Assembly: GCA_963082975.1 (NCBI GenBank)
Contig: OY720350.1
Coordinates: 38,732,660 to 38,796,659, forward strand
Source: Labia minor
Lineage: Eukaryota > Arthropoda > Insecta > Dermaptera > Spongiphoridae
Length of the DNA: 64,000 nt
Direction: 5' to 3'
In this document: positions 1-12,261 of the stretch, piece after piece
Numbering within the stretch: position 1 is the first letter of the stretch
Layout: every line of letters begins with the position of its first letter
Program-made: the position numbers and the translations under genes
Notes under the pieces: model-generated
What the model was told of the DNA's origin: nothing
The model's database searches: none
Seen by the model: the letters and a program-made list of their open reading frames with translations, nothing else

Positions 1-325
1 TCACTAGAGACCAGCACACCAGCAACCCTTGTCAAATTTAGACATTTACGTTATAATTATTTTTATTGCATTAATATATATTTTAACTATAATTTATAAC
101 TTTTCTTAGTAAGTAATTGAAATTGATTTTTTAATAAATATATATTTGATCAAACAAGATTCTTCATAACCTTTCCAAAGATTTCAAAGATACATACCTA
201 TCTAAACTTACTGTAAACCAAATCATAAATTAAACAAATATAAAAAATCATTTTCTCATTTTCACATATGTGGGATACTATTTAATTTTCAGAAACACGC
301 ATCAAGAGTAGAGGAATTTTTAAAT
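1..325. other. Upstream region of TMEM39, no gene seen
   Basis: AT-rich sequence with no coding exon that I can support. It ends just before the TMEM39 start codon and so should hold its 5' untranslated region and promoter, but no clear core promoter motif stands out. Confidence 0.4.
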
Positions 326-2529
326 ATGCCAGGCGGACGGCGCAATATTTCTAGAACAGGAGCCGGCCGTCCTCAACCTCCCACCCTCCCCAATGATGAA
401 GCGCAAAAAAAGTATATTAATTTTATGTTTTTTTAAATTTCAATATATATTCAATTTGAATTAAATATTTTATTTTTATCCATCTATTTTTAGAATTATG
501 GCCCCGCGTCACATTCCATTGCCAACTATTCCAAATGACGGTAATATTTTTTTTGAAATAATTATGTTTATTTTTACGGGTATGGCATCCTCATTACAAT
601 TTCTGCATCTGTATCGCACTGTTTGGTGGCTTCCACAATCTTACACAAGATATACAATGGTAATTAGATATTTTAAAATATATATATAAATATATTTTCA
701 ATTTCTGACCATTGTAGAGATTTTGTACTTCAAAATTAAAATACCTTTAATATTTAAATGAAAAAATTGAGAATTGGTTTAGAAGATGTTCATGCCTTAT
801 TGAATACTTATGACTAATAATATTTCCGAAATTATATTCTTGATTATTTATTGAGTTCCCATCAAAAAATATTATATATTAAATAAATGTATACTTATAA
901 ATTTTCCATATCTTATCATTTTTTTTCATTTACTTTACTTTTTTTATAATAATCGAATCATTTTTGCTTTTTAAAGAACTTCTATCTCATCGATCCATAT
1001 TTGGTTGGTTTCATCGTAATTATTTTAATTCGAAGAGTTGTATATTGTATGCTAGAAAAATTTTTGTTTCATTGGAGTCCACCTGCCAGCTGGCCGATTT
1101 TACAACAAATTCTTCGGTACTTCTTTTTTTTATATTCATTACTTTAACATATTTATTAATTATAAATTCATCTCTTTCTTCTAGACTTTTTCTTCTGTCT
1201 AAGCTCCTGCTTTCTTTAACATTTTGTACTTTTAATATAATTAAAAATCATACTATTGTAAAAATTTTTTATTTATGTTATCCGTAAGTGAAAATTTACT
1301 TGTTTGATTATATTTATTCATATATTTATTAAATAATTGCAATAATTTTTAAATTTTAAGAGTTTCAGTCTATTTAATTTTGTTCGGATTGAACCTTAGT
1401 CCTTTCTTTGATGTCAATGCTCTTCCTCCAAATAAAGATCCAAATAACGCTAACAGAAACATTTTTGGTATTATTTTTTATATTTCAGTTTTCAATGTAA
1501 ACAAAAACTAAATTGAATTGTTTATTTTATTTTTTAGGAAAACCTTTGCATAACTGTTCTATGTCGCCACATGCTATTCGAGAAGAAGTAAATATACTTA
1601 AAACAGATTTTAATTTCCGAATGAAACAAGTTTTATTTAGTTCACTTGTAAATGCTTATTATGCGGGTAATAATATTTATTATTTTTATTAAACTCAATT
1701 TTTAGCCAAATTATTGTTAAATATTTTTTATTATCTTTCTTACAATTATAGGATTCGTTCCATGTTGTTTTTCTCAAAACTATCTTCATTATGATCTTTT
1801 ATGGGCAAGTCAACATGTGATTTTTATTTGGTTTGGTTGTTTTACAATGTATTTCGTGCATTGTTATCCAGTAAAGTGAGTATTTCTTTTTGTAATACCT
1901 TTTGAATCGAATAAATTCTAACGCATTTTTCTTTTTAATAATTTAGATATTGTGATGTACTTCATCGTGCTGCGCTACATTTAGGGCGTTGGGCACGAAT
2001 TGAAGGCAGAAGCTCCCATCTTCCAACACACATGTTAGAAATGATAATAACATGGCCAACTTTAATATTAGCTCTATTTATTAAATCATATATATTATTT
2101 TTAGTTGGGGAGAATCTACATTGTGGCATCAAGGGGCACTTGTTAAACATCTTAAAGAATTTTATAAAGCAGAAGGGATTTCTAATGCTGCCGAACCAGG
2201 CAATTCATCTCATGCCAGGTTCTATGTAAGTATATTTAGTACTAATATATTATTTTTTTAACATTTGTATTAATTTTTAATTATATTTTATCCAGGCATT
2301 TTTTAATAATCCTACAATTCTGATTTGTGTACTTCTCGGATTACAATTATTTCTCGTTCTTGTACAAATTGGAGTATTAATTCGAAGTAGCGAATGGTAT
2401 CGTATATTAAGTGTTGCTCTTTTACTTTTCGCTAATTATTACACTCTATTTAAACTTTCACGTGATTATCGAGTCGCGTGGAGAGTATATAAAATGGAGC
2501 AAAATTCCCATGAGAAGAATACTGGCTGA
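326..2529 (+). CDS. TMEM39: TMEM39 family multi-pass ER membrane protein, complete
   Basis: Ten exons: 326-411, 494-659, 977-1116, 1185-1283, 1361-1467, 1538-1666, 1752-1875, 1947-2033, 2105-2225, 2296-2529. They join in frame to about 430 residues ending in TGA. The protein opens with MPGGRR as vertebrate TMEM39A does, and keeps the blocks YRTVWWLP, NFYLIDPYLVGFI, HNCSMSPHAIREEV, KYCDVLHRAALHLGRW, SSHARFY and ANYYTLFKLSRDYRV, with hydrophobic membrane segments between them. All junctions have GT donors and AG acceptors. TMEM39 proteins sit in the endoplasmic reticulum membrane and are linked to ER-to-Golgi export and regulation of autophagy (family knowledge). The vertebrate A/B split cannot be assigned, as invertebrates usually have one copy. 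The identification is firm; exact small-exon edges are slightly less so. Confidence 0.93.
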
Positions 2530-3980
2530 AAAATCTATATTTTCACTTTTTCTATCTATTTTCAAATTTTTACTTAAAAAGAAAAAAAAAGGAAATGATA
2601 TTCTTTTAAGCTTTAAACTTATAAATACTTATATATATATATATAAAGAGAGAGAGAGAGGATTCTAATAGTTAAAAATTTATTAATGTTAGAAAAGGCA
2701 CAGAGTAAAGTAAATAAGTAATTTTGATTTTCTTATTTTAATTTGGAATAAAGAAAATTGAATAGTAGGTAACTGTTTTTCTACTAAAAATTTGAAAATT
2801 CCAAACTTACTTTTTCATTTAAAGAAATTTTTTCTTTTAAATACGAATAGTATTCTTTTTTCATTTAATTTTAAATTACTTATCACTTTGTAAAATATTT
2901 GTTAGTGTAATTTGAAATTAAATCTAGTCTATTATTTTAAATGATATTTGTTGTGATAAGTTATAAGTATTTATTTTTATTTAGTTTTTCTTTAAGTTTA
3001 AATGGGTAATTATTGATTCAAAATATCTTTATACTCACCTATAATATTAAGTCTATATTATTTTACAAAAATAGAAAATTATTTTTCTTAAATTTACCCA
3101 ATAGTTCTATTATTTGTTAAGACTGAAATTATTTTCTTGATTTAATAAACTTTTTACCAAATATAAATTTTGAATTATAAATGTGTATAATAAATATTCA
3201 TTTTTTAAAGTTTTGGTTTAGGATTGTGTATGATAAATATTAGTAAAGAAAAAACTTGTCATTTCTTTTATTTAAATACAAAATTTATTAACATTTTAAA
3301 ATATTTTTGTTAATAAATCGTTATAAATATTTATAATTTTTTCTTTAATATAAGAATTATATGAATATATTTATTATTTAATTAGTTATTTTATATATTT
3401 GCTCTGTTATCTTTTCTAACAAAAGTCCTCTTTTAAATGATATTCTATTGCTTCCCTTTTAAGTATATATGTCGACACATATATGTTAAGAAATAAAAGT
3501 GAAATGAATGTAATTTTAAAAATAGTTATTTTATACAAATTTCAAAATATTTAAATCAATTTTTATCTTATTTTATTCAACTTTGTTTTAAAAGTTGTCA
3601 ATTTTTAATCTAATTTTTAATAATTAATTTTATTATAATTTTATAGTGTGTTCATAAAATAATTATTTTATAATTTTATTTGATTTTATAGATGAATAAA
3701 CTTTTTCTTTTATATCCTCAAATAATTTGGATAATTTTTTTCTTTTATTTTTAAAATAAAACATTTATTATTTAATTATATAAGATACCTTTAATTATTT
3801 TTAAATAAAATAATTTATCATGCAGGGGGGGGGTCAATTATCAACAATAAAGGGCACAGAACTAGACTTTTCATTTGTTATAACTATAAAAAAGCTATAC
3901 TTACTATCTTTCAAGGAAATGTAGGATTTAAAGTTATTTATTATTGTTATTTATTAAGTAATAAATAATCTTACCATCAA
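2530..3980. other. Intergenic AT-rich region
   Basis: No gene seen. It holds a short AT/AG microsatellite just after the TMEM39 stop (about 2628-2662), long A/T-rich stretches, and a run of nine G at about 3825-3833 that is unusual in this composition. Confidence 0.5.
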
Positions 3981-4210
3981 GGGTAATTATTGAGTTTAAC
4001 CCCGTGAGGTAAGGGAGGTTAATTACTTTACCAAACTTGTTTCATTAAATAGTCATAATCATCCTTTCTTAGAAATTTGCATGGGCATCTTATATTTTTC
4101 TATATATTTTTAGATAAAAAAGATTGAAATTTTAACATGTATTCCATTTAACCTTTTTTTTGACAGCCATCTTGCGATTATAGGTTGGTTCAATCATTTG
4201 GCCTCTAGAG

Positions 4211-6772
4211 TAGGGTTGCCATACGTCCCGGTACACCGGGACATGTCCCGGTTTCTGGCCCAATGTCCCGGTGTCCCGGTCCAAGCCTTAATTGTCCCGG
4301 TCCATCAAAAATTTAAGCATATCACTATCACTGCATTGGAATTGGAACTTTGAAACAAAGCGCCGCGCCGACGTCACGGACATCGCATCGTCGAGTCCCC
4401 GTAGAGTCCTACCACTCAAAAGTTCCCACTCCTCAACCCCCCCCCCCCCCCCACAAGAACACGTATTACTTGCAAAGCGCACGCGGCACACACTTACACA
4501 GGCAGTCGAATTCAACTCTTCGCGTTTTTCGTGTGGTTCTGTATTGTTGCTTGTTTTATGAAGACTGAAGCGTATGCATATCATAATGTAAAATTTCAGG
4601 ACATCTTACAATAACTAATAAATTCACTTTTTTATTATTATTGTTGTGAAGACGGAACTGAAGATTGCATGGGTATTTAATTATTGTAATTTATATAGGC
4701 GGCATGCCAGTAATTATGATTAATTTTGCCTTTCAGATATTTGTTTGAATCATATTAATAATTAATTTCAAATACCATCAACAATGCCAAAAAGAAAATG
4801 CATTAAAAGGTAGAAAAATGAATACGAAGCATTTTGTTCCATTTGTAATATATATATATCGGTGAGTCATGGCGGAAAATCCAGTATCAGGGACCATATA
4901 AAATCATCAAACCACAAGTCTAAATCAATTTCCGCATCTACATCAAAGGACGTATCTTCTTATTTTATTAAGAAAAATTCTCCGGAAAATATTTTAATAA
5001 GTGCTGCGGAATTAACGACAGCGTACAAAACAATCAAACACTACCAATCATTTAATTCGTTAGATTGCTCATCGAAATTGAATTCAATAATGTATCCCGA
5101 TTTCGAAATTGCGAAGAAACAATCATGTGGGCGGACTAAAGCAACTGCGATAATTAAAAACATATTGGCCCCTCATTCTGTAAATGGAATTCAAAATGAA
5201 ATGCAAAATATTCCTTTTTATGGAATATCTACAGATTCGAGCAATCATACGCTTAAGAAAATGTTCCCTCTGCTCATCCATTATTTCACGGAAAACGAGG
5301 GCTTGAAAGTGAAACTCCTAGAATTGCAAACCTTGCCCAATGAAACGTCTGATACAATAACAGCATTTTGTATGGGTGCAATAAGAAGATATAATATTCC
5401 GTTGAAAGGCCTCGTGGCATTTGGGGCTGATAACACAAATATAAATTTCGGTGAAAGGGAGAGGAGTGGAACAAATAATGTTTATTACAAATTGAACCAA
5501 ACATTGTCAGCAAACATAGAAGGAGTCGGTTGCCCTGCACATGTTATACACAATACAGCTTCTACTGCCGCCGATGTATTATCGATTGATGTCGAATCTG
5601 TCGTTTTAAAATTATACAAATTCTTTTCAATATATACTGTGAGGAATGAACGTCTTAAAAATTTCTGCGAGTCTGCTGGGGTCACATATGCAAATATTCA
5701 ATCTCATTCAAGAAGTAGATGGTTATCGCTCCTTCCAGCGATTGAAAGAATTCTACAATTGTGGGAGCCATTAAAAACATTTTTTCTGGAAGAAGAAAAT
5801 CCTCCACAGGCTATAATGATTTTTTTTTCAAATCCTTTATCCGAAATTTATACCTTGTTTGTACACAGTCAAATGTTTTTGCTTGAGAAGCAAATTAAAA
5901 AGCTTGAAAAGTCAATCATAAGCGTCATTGAAGTGAAAAATATTTTAGAGGACACAAAAAGACAATTAATGCAGAGATTGACCAGCAAATTCCTGGGTAT
6001 TCAAACTAGCCAGAAATATAATAAACTGAAAATGCATAAGGAAATTACGAAGGCACAGAAAGACGAATTTGAAAATAATGTAGAGAAATTTTTCAACGTT
6101 GATATCATTTACTTAGAGAGGTGGTCAGTTCCACTGGCGAAATATGATGTTTTTTCTTAGATGCTTCTCCACGAAGAACCCGAATGGGAACAAGTTGAAA
6201 AAACCGTTGGATATTTAAATGAACTGGGTATATTTTTTACGGATTCAATTTATGAGGAAGTAATGTATTTGAAGTCATTTATTCATAATGAAATCTGCAA
6301 AGAATGGGATAGCAAGGATGTGCACGGCAAATGGCAGTACTATTTTACAAAGACTGAAGAGTCCGAAAGGAAAGCGAACCTACTTAAAATATGCCAATAT
6401 TTGTACGCCATTCCACAATGCCATGTTGAACGAGTGTTTTCGTTAATTAAAGCTCAGTGGACAGATGAGCGCAATTTGCTCTCAATCGACAAAAGGATTT
6501 GCTTGAAAAAGCGACAAAATCTGTTAAATACGATAAGAAAGGAGAATCAAACGAGGAGGAATCAAACTGATCAACCCATTAATCAGAGAATCAAACAATT
6601 AATTATTTAATTATACCCAGTATTGTTGTTTTGTTCTTGTTGTTGTTTTATTATTTATTTTCTGATTTTTGCTTTGAAATTAATAAAGACGTAAGCGTAC
6701 GTATTTGCCAAGTGTTTTTTTTTTGGGGAGCTGGGTGTCCCGGTCTGAAGTCCAACAATTATGGCAACCCTA
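4211..6772 (+). mobile_element. hAT superfamily DNA transposon, full length but with a broken transposase
   Basis: Terminal inverted repeats TAGGGTTGCCATA at the left end and its complement at the right end are flanked on both sides by the 8-bp target duplication CTCTAGAG (4203-4210 and 6773-6780). Several TGTCCCGGT motifs lie just inside the left end, with one near the right end, as expected for subterminal transposase-binding repeats. The element is 2,562 bp and carries one BED-finger/hAT-type transposase on the plus strand. It sits at the centre of the inverted-repeat element 3981-6999. Confidence 0.92.
4784..6610 (+). pseudogene. hAT transposase with BED zinc finger, two in-frame stops
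   Basis: One continuous frame from ATG 4784 to a stop at 6608-6610 codes for about 608 codons, interrupted by TAG at codon 10 (4811-4813) and TAG at 6158-6160. The N-terminal part has CSIC followed by HIKSSNH, the Cys and His pairs of a BED finger. The middle has the hAT catalytic-core style segments FYGISTDSSNH and FGADNTN. The C-terminal part has the hAT dimerisation signature around IPQCHVERVFSLIKAQWTDE. A long downstream frame starting at 4862 remains open for 432 codons. The two stops make a functional transposase unlikely unless readthrough or base errors are involved. No intron signature is obvious at either stop. Confidence 0.88.
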
Positions 6773-7607
6773 CTCTAGAGGGCAGCACCTATAATCGTAA
6801 GATGTGGTAAGATGGCTGTCAAAAAAGGTTAAATGGAATACATGTTAAAATTTCAATCTTTTTTATCTAAAAATATATAGAAAAATATAAGATGCCCATG
6901 CAAATTTCTAAGAAAGGATGATTAGCACTATTTAATGGAACAAGTTTGGTAAAGTAATTCACCTCCCTTACCTCACGGGGTTAAACTCAATAATTACCCA
7001 TAAAATTTATATATAAATTTGTGACAGGAAAAAAATGTTCACCATTTTTATCTAAACCAGTGCCAGTGATTCCCAAAGTGGGCGGTATCGCCCCCTTGTG
7101 GGTGTTGCAGCGATACGAATAGTTAACTTTCCTGAGATCTCCGGACTTGGAGATTAAGGATCTTGAAACACACTTTTGCATCAGGGCACCCCCAGACGGC
7201 GCTGCAGATGCCCAACATTTTGCAGTATTATTTAAAATAGATGTTTTGTTTCCATTGATGAATTGTCAAGTTGATGGTTTGGTATTGCTACCCATTCCAT
7301 TCGTTTTGTCTTTTCCCTGTTTCCACTAAACCTCACACTTCCCATGAGTCATTGGTTGTTTTCATATCTAAATATTTATTTATTCCCATCTCATCAAAAA
7401 TAAGTGTAAAATTTACAAAGCAAAGTAAAAAATTAAATACAATGTGTAACAAACATATATGTAAAAAAGATGTGTTTACTAGTGTTTATTCATAACATAA
7501 TTTGTAAATAGTATTTGGTAATTTTAATTTATTTTCAAATAAATATTGTATATTACATAAAACATTATTCGTTTCTTTTAGATATGTAAATTACATAAAA
7601 ATTTTCA

Positions 7608-7726
7608 GTTAAGTGAAAAATCATTTATTTGGATATAAAACCAACATTTTGGCAATAATCTGAGATAAGCATAATTGATTGCTGAAATGTCAGTTTTATC
7701 TGCAAATAAATGATTTTTCACTTAAC
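7608..7726. repeat. Small MITE with about 25-bp terminal inverted repeats
   Basis: GTTAAGTGAAAAATCATTTA at the left end is mirrored exactly at the right end, and the arms continue with ATATAAAAC versus AGATAAAAC. It is 119 bp, non-coding, and lies inside the hAT-type element 7058-14502. Flanking TCA on both sides may be a 3-bp target duplication. Confidence 0.7.
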
Positions 7727-8034
7727 TCAAATTTCTACAATTTTTAATTCCCAATATTTCTTTTAAATAAAAATAAATTTAAAAAACGTGCCACAAGCCC
7801 CACCCCCTTTTTTTAAAATTTTTTTTAGACGGTGCGCCGCCAGATAGCGCAAAACGCGGTTTCAGGAAATAACATTGCGTGTCCAGGTCTGTTAACGGAT
7901 GGTCTGTGGTAGGAACACTAACGATACTTCGATACTATCGGAGTATCGATACTTTGCTTCCGATACAAAAAAAAAATGTCAAACGTTTTTTGGACTAAGC
8001 TTTTTTTCCGATATCGATATTTTGAGTCCGATGC

Positions 8035-8335
8035 TGTTATGTTATTAGGGATCAAGTATGATTTTATCGAATGTTAATAAATAATTCACATAATTCAACA
8101 TATAAAATACCATTTATTAAAATACTAACAAGACAATGGTAATTATTTGAAGTTAAGCATAAATTTTAATACATTTCAATACAACACAAACAATTTCTAA
8201 CAATGAGCAGAGACGAATAAAAAAAGATAGTAAGTATGTATATCTTTTGAAAATACATCCTTCGTTCTGGAAAGGTCCGCATAGGAGCGCTGTTGTTGGT
8301 TGCCAATTTCAAAACCAATTCAATTTGACAGAACA
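8035..8335 (-). repeat. 3' LTR of the BEL/Pao element
   Basis: A 301-bp LTR, TG...CA bounded. By eye it differs from the partner LTR by about three substitutions and one short indel (around 8150). Confidence 0.93.
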
Positions 8336-8474
8336 TACTCTCACCTTGAGGAGTAGCACTCCTCAACTTCTTCAGTCTAAGTATCTTGCGGGAATCTTCT
8401 CTTCCTCGTCTAGTATTCAGCTTCGGTCGCAACATCTTCTCTGAAAATTCAGCAGGTTGGTCCCCGGAAGTATC

Positions 8475-10238
8475 TTAAATCTTCGATTCTTCTCCAGGAT
8501 TGACGGGTTTTAATTCCAAAGGAAAAATTCTTTGGATCGGTCGACAGAGTAAACCGTCGGCGGTTTTCAAATAGACGACTCGTTGCTTGCCGCCTCTTCC
8601 TTCAACCAATCTTTCCACTACAGCGAGCGGCCAATTATGTTTCTTCCGATCATCAGATCCGATGAGCACTAAGTCTCCGATATTTATCTTCTTTTCTTCC
8701 TTTGTTTTTTCATTCGGCAGAAGGAGCTGGCTCAAATACTCTTGACGAAATCGTTGTCTGATCTCTTCTTTATTCTTTGTCTGTATTTTGCCCTCTTTCC
8801 GAAGGAAAATTCATTAACTCGATCAAGATCAGAAATACCTTCTTTTATTTCTTGAAGGAACATATTAGGAGTAATGGGAATGGGATCATGGTTATCTTCC
8901 GACATGTAAGTAATAGGTCTATCATTTAGGTAGGATTCACAATCGCAGAGAATAGTATGAAGTTCATCGTGATGTAAAGAGGCTTTACCCAGTATTCGAC
9001 GAAGTAATTTCTTCAACATACCAATTAATCGTTCCCAAAACCCACCCCACCACGCAGCCGTCGGAGGGTTAAATTTCCAAGTTATCTTCAGGTCAGGACT
9101 ATAATCGCTGATTCTATTCCAGTTGACCTTTTTAAGGAGGTTATATGCACCTTTTAGATTGGTACCATTGTCGCTATATATTATGGACGGTCGTCCTCTT
9201 CGTGCGATGAAACGTCGAAGGGCTATTATAAAGGTCTCAGTAGACATAGAGTCCACTAACTCCAAGTGGATGGCTCGATATACCGCACAAGTAAACACAC
9301 ATACCCATACCTTTTCTCTACTTTTTAGGTGAAGGGGGCCCGCAAAATCAATACCAATAATTTCAAATATTTTTTCTCACTCTTTCTTCAGGTAATGGAG
9401 GTGTTTCTACGTCCACTGATCTAGTAGAATATCTTTTGCATTTCAAACACAATCCGACCACCCTTCTCACAGTTTGGCGATATCTTAGGATCCAATACTT
9501 TTCACGCAAAACATTCATTAGTCCTTGACCAGTTTGATGACCATATCTTTGATGATAATAAAAGATAATTCTTTCAACCACTTCATGTTTTGAGGAAAGA
9601 ATTATCGGGGCGCGGAAATCTTCAGAATCTTTTCGCAGCCAAATTTTTGTTCTTACTCGTAGCCAAATTTTTGTTCTTACTCGTAGCATATTCTGCGAAT
9701 CAAGCAAAGGTTTCAAATTCTTCAGTTGCTGATCATTAACTCCGTTGAAGGATTCTTCTTGCACTAGTCTCAAAATATATTTTTCAGCAGATTCAAGTTC
9801 TTGAACTGAAAGCGTGTCAGACACACAGTTGCGAGGTAATTTAAAAAAATTGTTTACGAATCGTAACATCCAACATACGGTTCTTTTCAACTTAGAGTAG
9901 TTATAATAGAATTTTAAAATTCTTTGAAGCAAATTATAGTTTTCATTTACTAAATTAGCGGAGATCAACTTTCTTCTCTCTTCAAGAATCTCGTCTTCTT
10001 TGATTTTAACATTCTCCAAAGGCCATTCTTCCTTCGGCAGTTTGAGCCATGGCAGACCCTCCCACCATTTAGACTCAACTAAGTATTTAGGCGAACAACC
10101 TCTACTAACCAGATCAGCCGGGTTGAGGTGCCCTGGTACATGAGACCAAGCTTCTTTATTAGTCAATCTTCTAATCTCAAGTACCCGATTCCAAACAAAG
10201 ATGCTCCACGGTTCTTCGCGCCTGATCCAACTAATCAC
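8475..10238 (-). pseudogene. BEL/Pao pol: RNase H end, integrase and C-terminal tail, frameshifted
   Basis: Three frames in series on the minus strand (10238-9363, 9298-8732, 8735-8475). The first holds the BEL/Pao linker HVPGHLNPADLVSRG and the integrase zinc-binding domain (HQRYGHQ ... CLKCKRY). The second holds the integrase core with SDNGTN and the catalytic-Glu region WWGGFWERLIGMLKK. The third is the basic C-terminal domain (GDLVLIGSD). Two frameshifts separate them. A 24-bp tandem duplication at about 9640-9688 repeats eight residues in frame (LRVRTKIW). Confidence 0.9.
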
Positions 10239-10266
10239 TCCAGAAGGTACATTCTATGTCGCCTAG

Positions 10267-11812
10267 TTATTGTAAAATGTTATAACCCAGTCTGGCTCCA
10301 ATTGTAGCAGCTAACAGTTCCAGCCTGGGAATGGTTGTCTTCTTCTTAGGAGCCACTCTTAACTTCGCTCCAACAAAATGAACATTGATTTGTTCGCCAT
10401 AGTCTACTCGTAAAAAACATACAGTGGCATAAGCCAGTTGACTAGCATCACAAAAGGTATGCAACGAATATTGCGCATCTTCTTTAAATTCAATATATCG
10501 AGGAATCTCAATCTCTTCTAATAATTTTACCTCGTTCAACCATTTCACGGCTTGATGACGGGTGTCAATCTCAACCTCGTCGTCCCATCCATTTTCTGAA
10601 TTCCAAGTTTGTTGTATCAACAGTTTTGGAACGATGGTTCCGAGAACATCAAAAATTTGTTGTGTCATTGATAACAGATTTCTTCTGTTAATCTTCTTAA
10701 AATCATGAATCTGAGGGGATTTTACCTTTAAGTTATCGTTTTTTCTATCCCATCTCAGTCCCAACAATGGGGTCTCGGTAGAGAATTGTAAGCTCGGATT
10801 TGAATATTCCCATCCTCTTAATTTGAACTGTGCTAATGAGAATATCTCCGTAGCTTCGTTTATTAATTTAAAAAGTTCTTCATAATTTTCCAAACGCACC
10901 ACGCAGTTATCAACATAAAATCTCTCTTCCAATTTACTAATTGTTTTTTCAGAATATGTTAACTCCTTTGATTCTAGGAGTTTCTTTATCTTGTTCAGAT
11001 GAAATTGTATAACTGCAGATAAAAGAAATGGACTAGTAGTGACTCCAAAGACGACTATTTTATGTCGCAATATTCTCAATCCATTGTTCTTATCAATCTA
11101 TAAAAATCTTAAGAAGTCTCTATCCCCTTCGGTCACTGAAATTTGTAGAAAAGCTTTCTTGATGTCTGGGATTACACCAATCTTGCCCATCCTCATTCGG
11201 AGTAATAGATTAGGAATTAGGATTATTAGATTTTCACCCTTCTCCAGAGAATTATTCAGTGAGGGGTGTCCTTCTCCATGTGCTGATGCATCAAACACTG
11301 GACATATCTTCGTGGTGCTGGAGTCCTTTAAAACGGGACGATGCGGTAGATAGTGTCCCTCATTCCAATTATTGAAAGACACTTCTTCTATTATACCTTC
11401 TTCTAGCCAGTCTTGAAAAATTCGATCATATTCTTCAAAAAGTTGAATATTATTCAGTCTCGCCAAGGTTTTATTTAATCTAGCCTTTGCTAGTTCGAAA
11501 TTTCTATCTAACGGTGGATGTTCATTTATCCAAGGGAAGTGCACTTCGTAGCGACCATCACTCAACGTTTTCACAGTTTCTAAGAAATAAGATTTTGCTT
11601 CCTGTTGTCTTTTCACTCGATCTTCTCTGTACCGGATCTTCGATACCAAGAATCTCTAAATCCCACAATTCATTTAGAGAAAACTCTTGCACAAATAGTG
11701 TTACACTATTGTCACTCTTTATGGATTCATTGGTTTTTCCAATTAGAGTCCACCCTAAATACGTCTCTATTGCTACTAGACCGCAGCTCAAGACTTTCTT
11801 TCTGCCTGTCAT
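10267..11812 (-). pseudogene. BEL/Pao pol: reverse transcriptase, frameshifted
   Basis: Minus-strand frames 11812-11558, 11649-11098 and 11079-10267. The N-terminal part has the BEL/Pao block WINEHPPLDRNFELAKARL, then ILPHRPVLKD-like motifs, VFDASA and DIKKAFLQI (palm). The second catalytic motif reads FYVDNCV, where YVDD is usual. An in-frame stop lies near 11098 between the palm segments, and a frameshift lies near 11640. Confidence 0.88.
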
Positions 11813-12261
11813 AATTGACCAGCTAAATCTGCACCAATAAGAATGTCAATAGGGGCGTCCTTCATATCAGATAAAATTATATCATTGTCCTCTAGTTCCT
11901 TTTTCCAGGATCCATTAGCGGCTACGGGTATAGCGGAACACAACTCGGGTGTGTCTAAGACTTCTATTTGGTAGATATAGTCAGTATTAGGATTTTTCAT
12001 TTGAATATTATATTTAAAATGCGTTTCCGCTTCAGTTTGAGCACCACCAAACAAAGCATGAGATATTCTTTCTTTTCTTCTTGAAGTATACTTCATTAAA
12101 AATGCAAGGCGCTTCGAAATATACGACCTCTGTGAGCCAGTGTCTATTAGTGCTCTGGCCGCACACTGAAGACCTTCATGTTGTACATGGGCACAGAACG
12201 ACTGCATGAAAACTTGGTTTTGCTCACAGTTAGCTAGACTTGCTTGTGATACAGTAGACAC
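11809..12261 (-). pseudogene. BEL/Pao aspartic protease region
   Basis: Frame with the retroviral-type aspartic protease signature ALIDTGSQRSYISKRLA about residues 37-53, followed by a typical BEL/Pao LIGADLAGQL flap-like end. It is frameshifted relative to both the gag-side and reverse transcriptase-side frames, so it cannot be made as one polyprotein as read. Confidence 0.87.

Larger units (their letters stand above)
3981..6999. repeat. Long inverted-repeat (foldback) element split by a hAT insertion
   Basis: The left arm (about 3981-4195) reads GGGTAATTATTGAGTTTAAC inward. The right arm ends at 6999 with its reverse complement. The two arms remain near-identical for about 200 bp, including the block around GACAGCCATCTT and the ATTATAGGT block near the centre. 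Without the hAT at 4211-6772 the element would be about 450 bp, a near-complete hairpin typical of a foldback MITE. No open reading frame lies in the arms. The outer target duplication is not clear. Confidence 0.75.

Noticed and set aside
4288..4584. Overlapping open frames on both strands at the hAT 5' end
   Set aside because: Composition-driven frames over the subterminal repeats and a poly-C run; no family resemblance.
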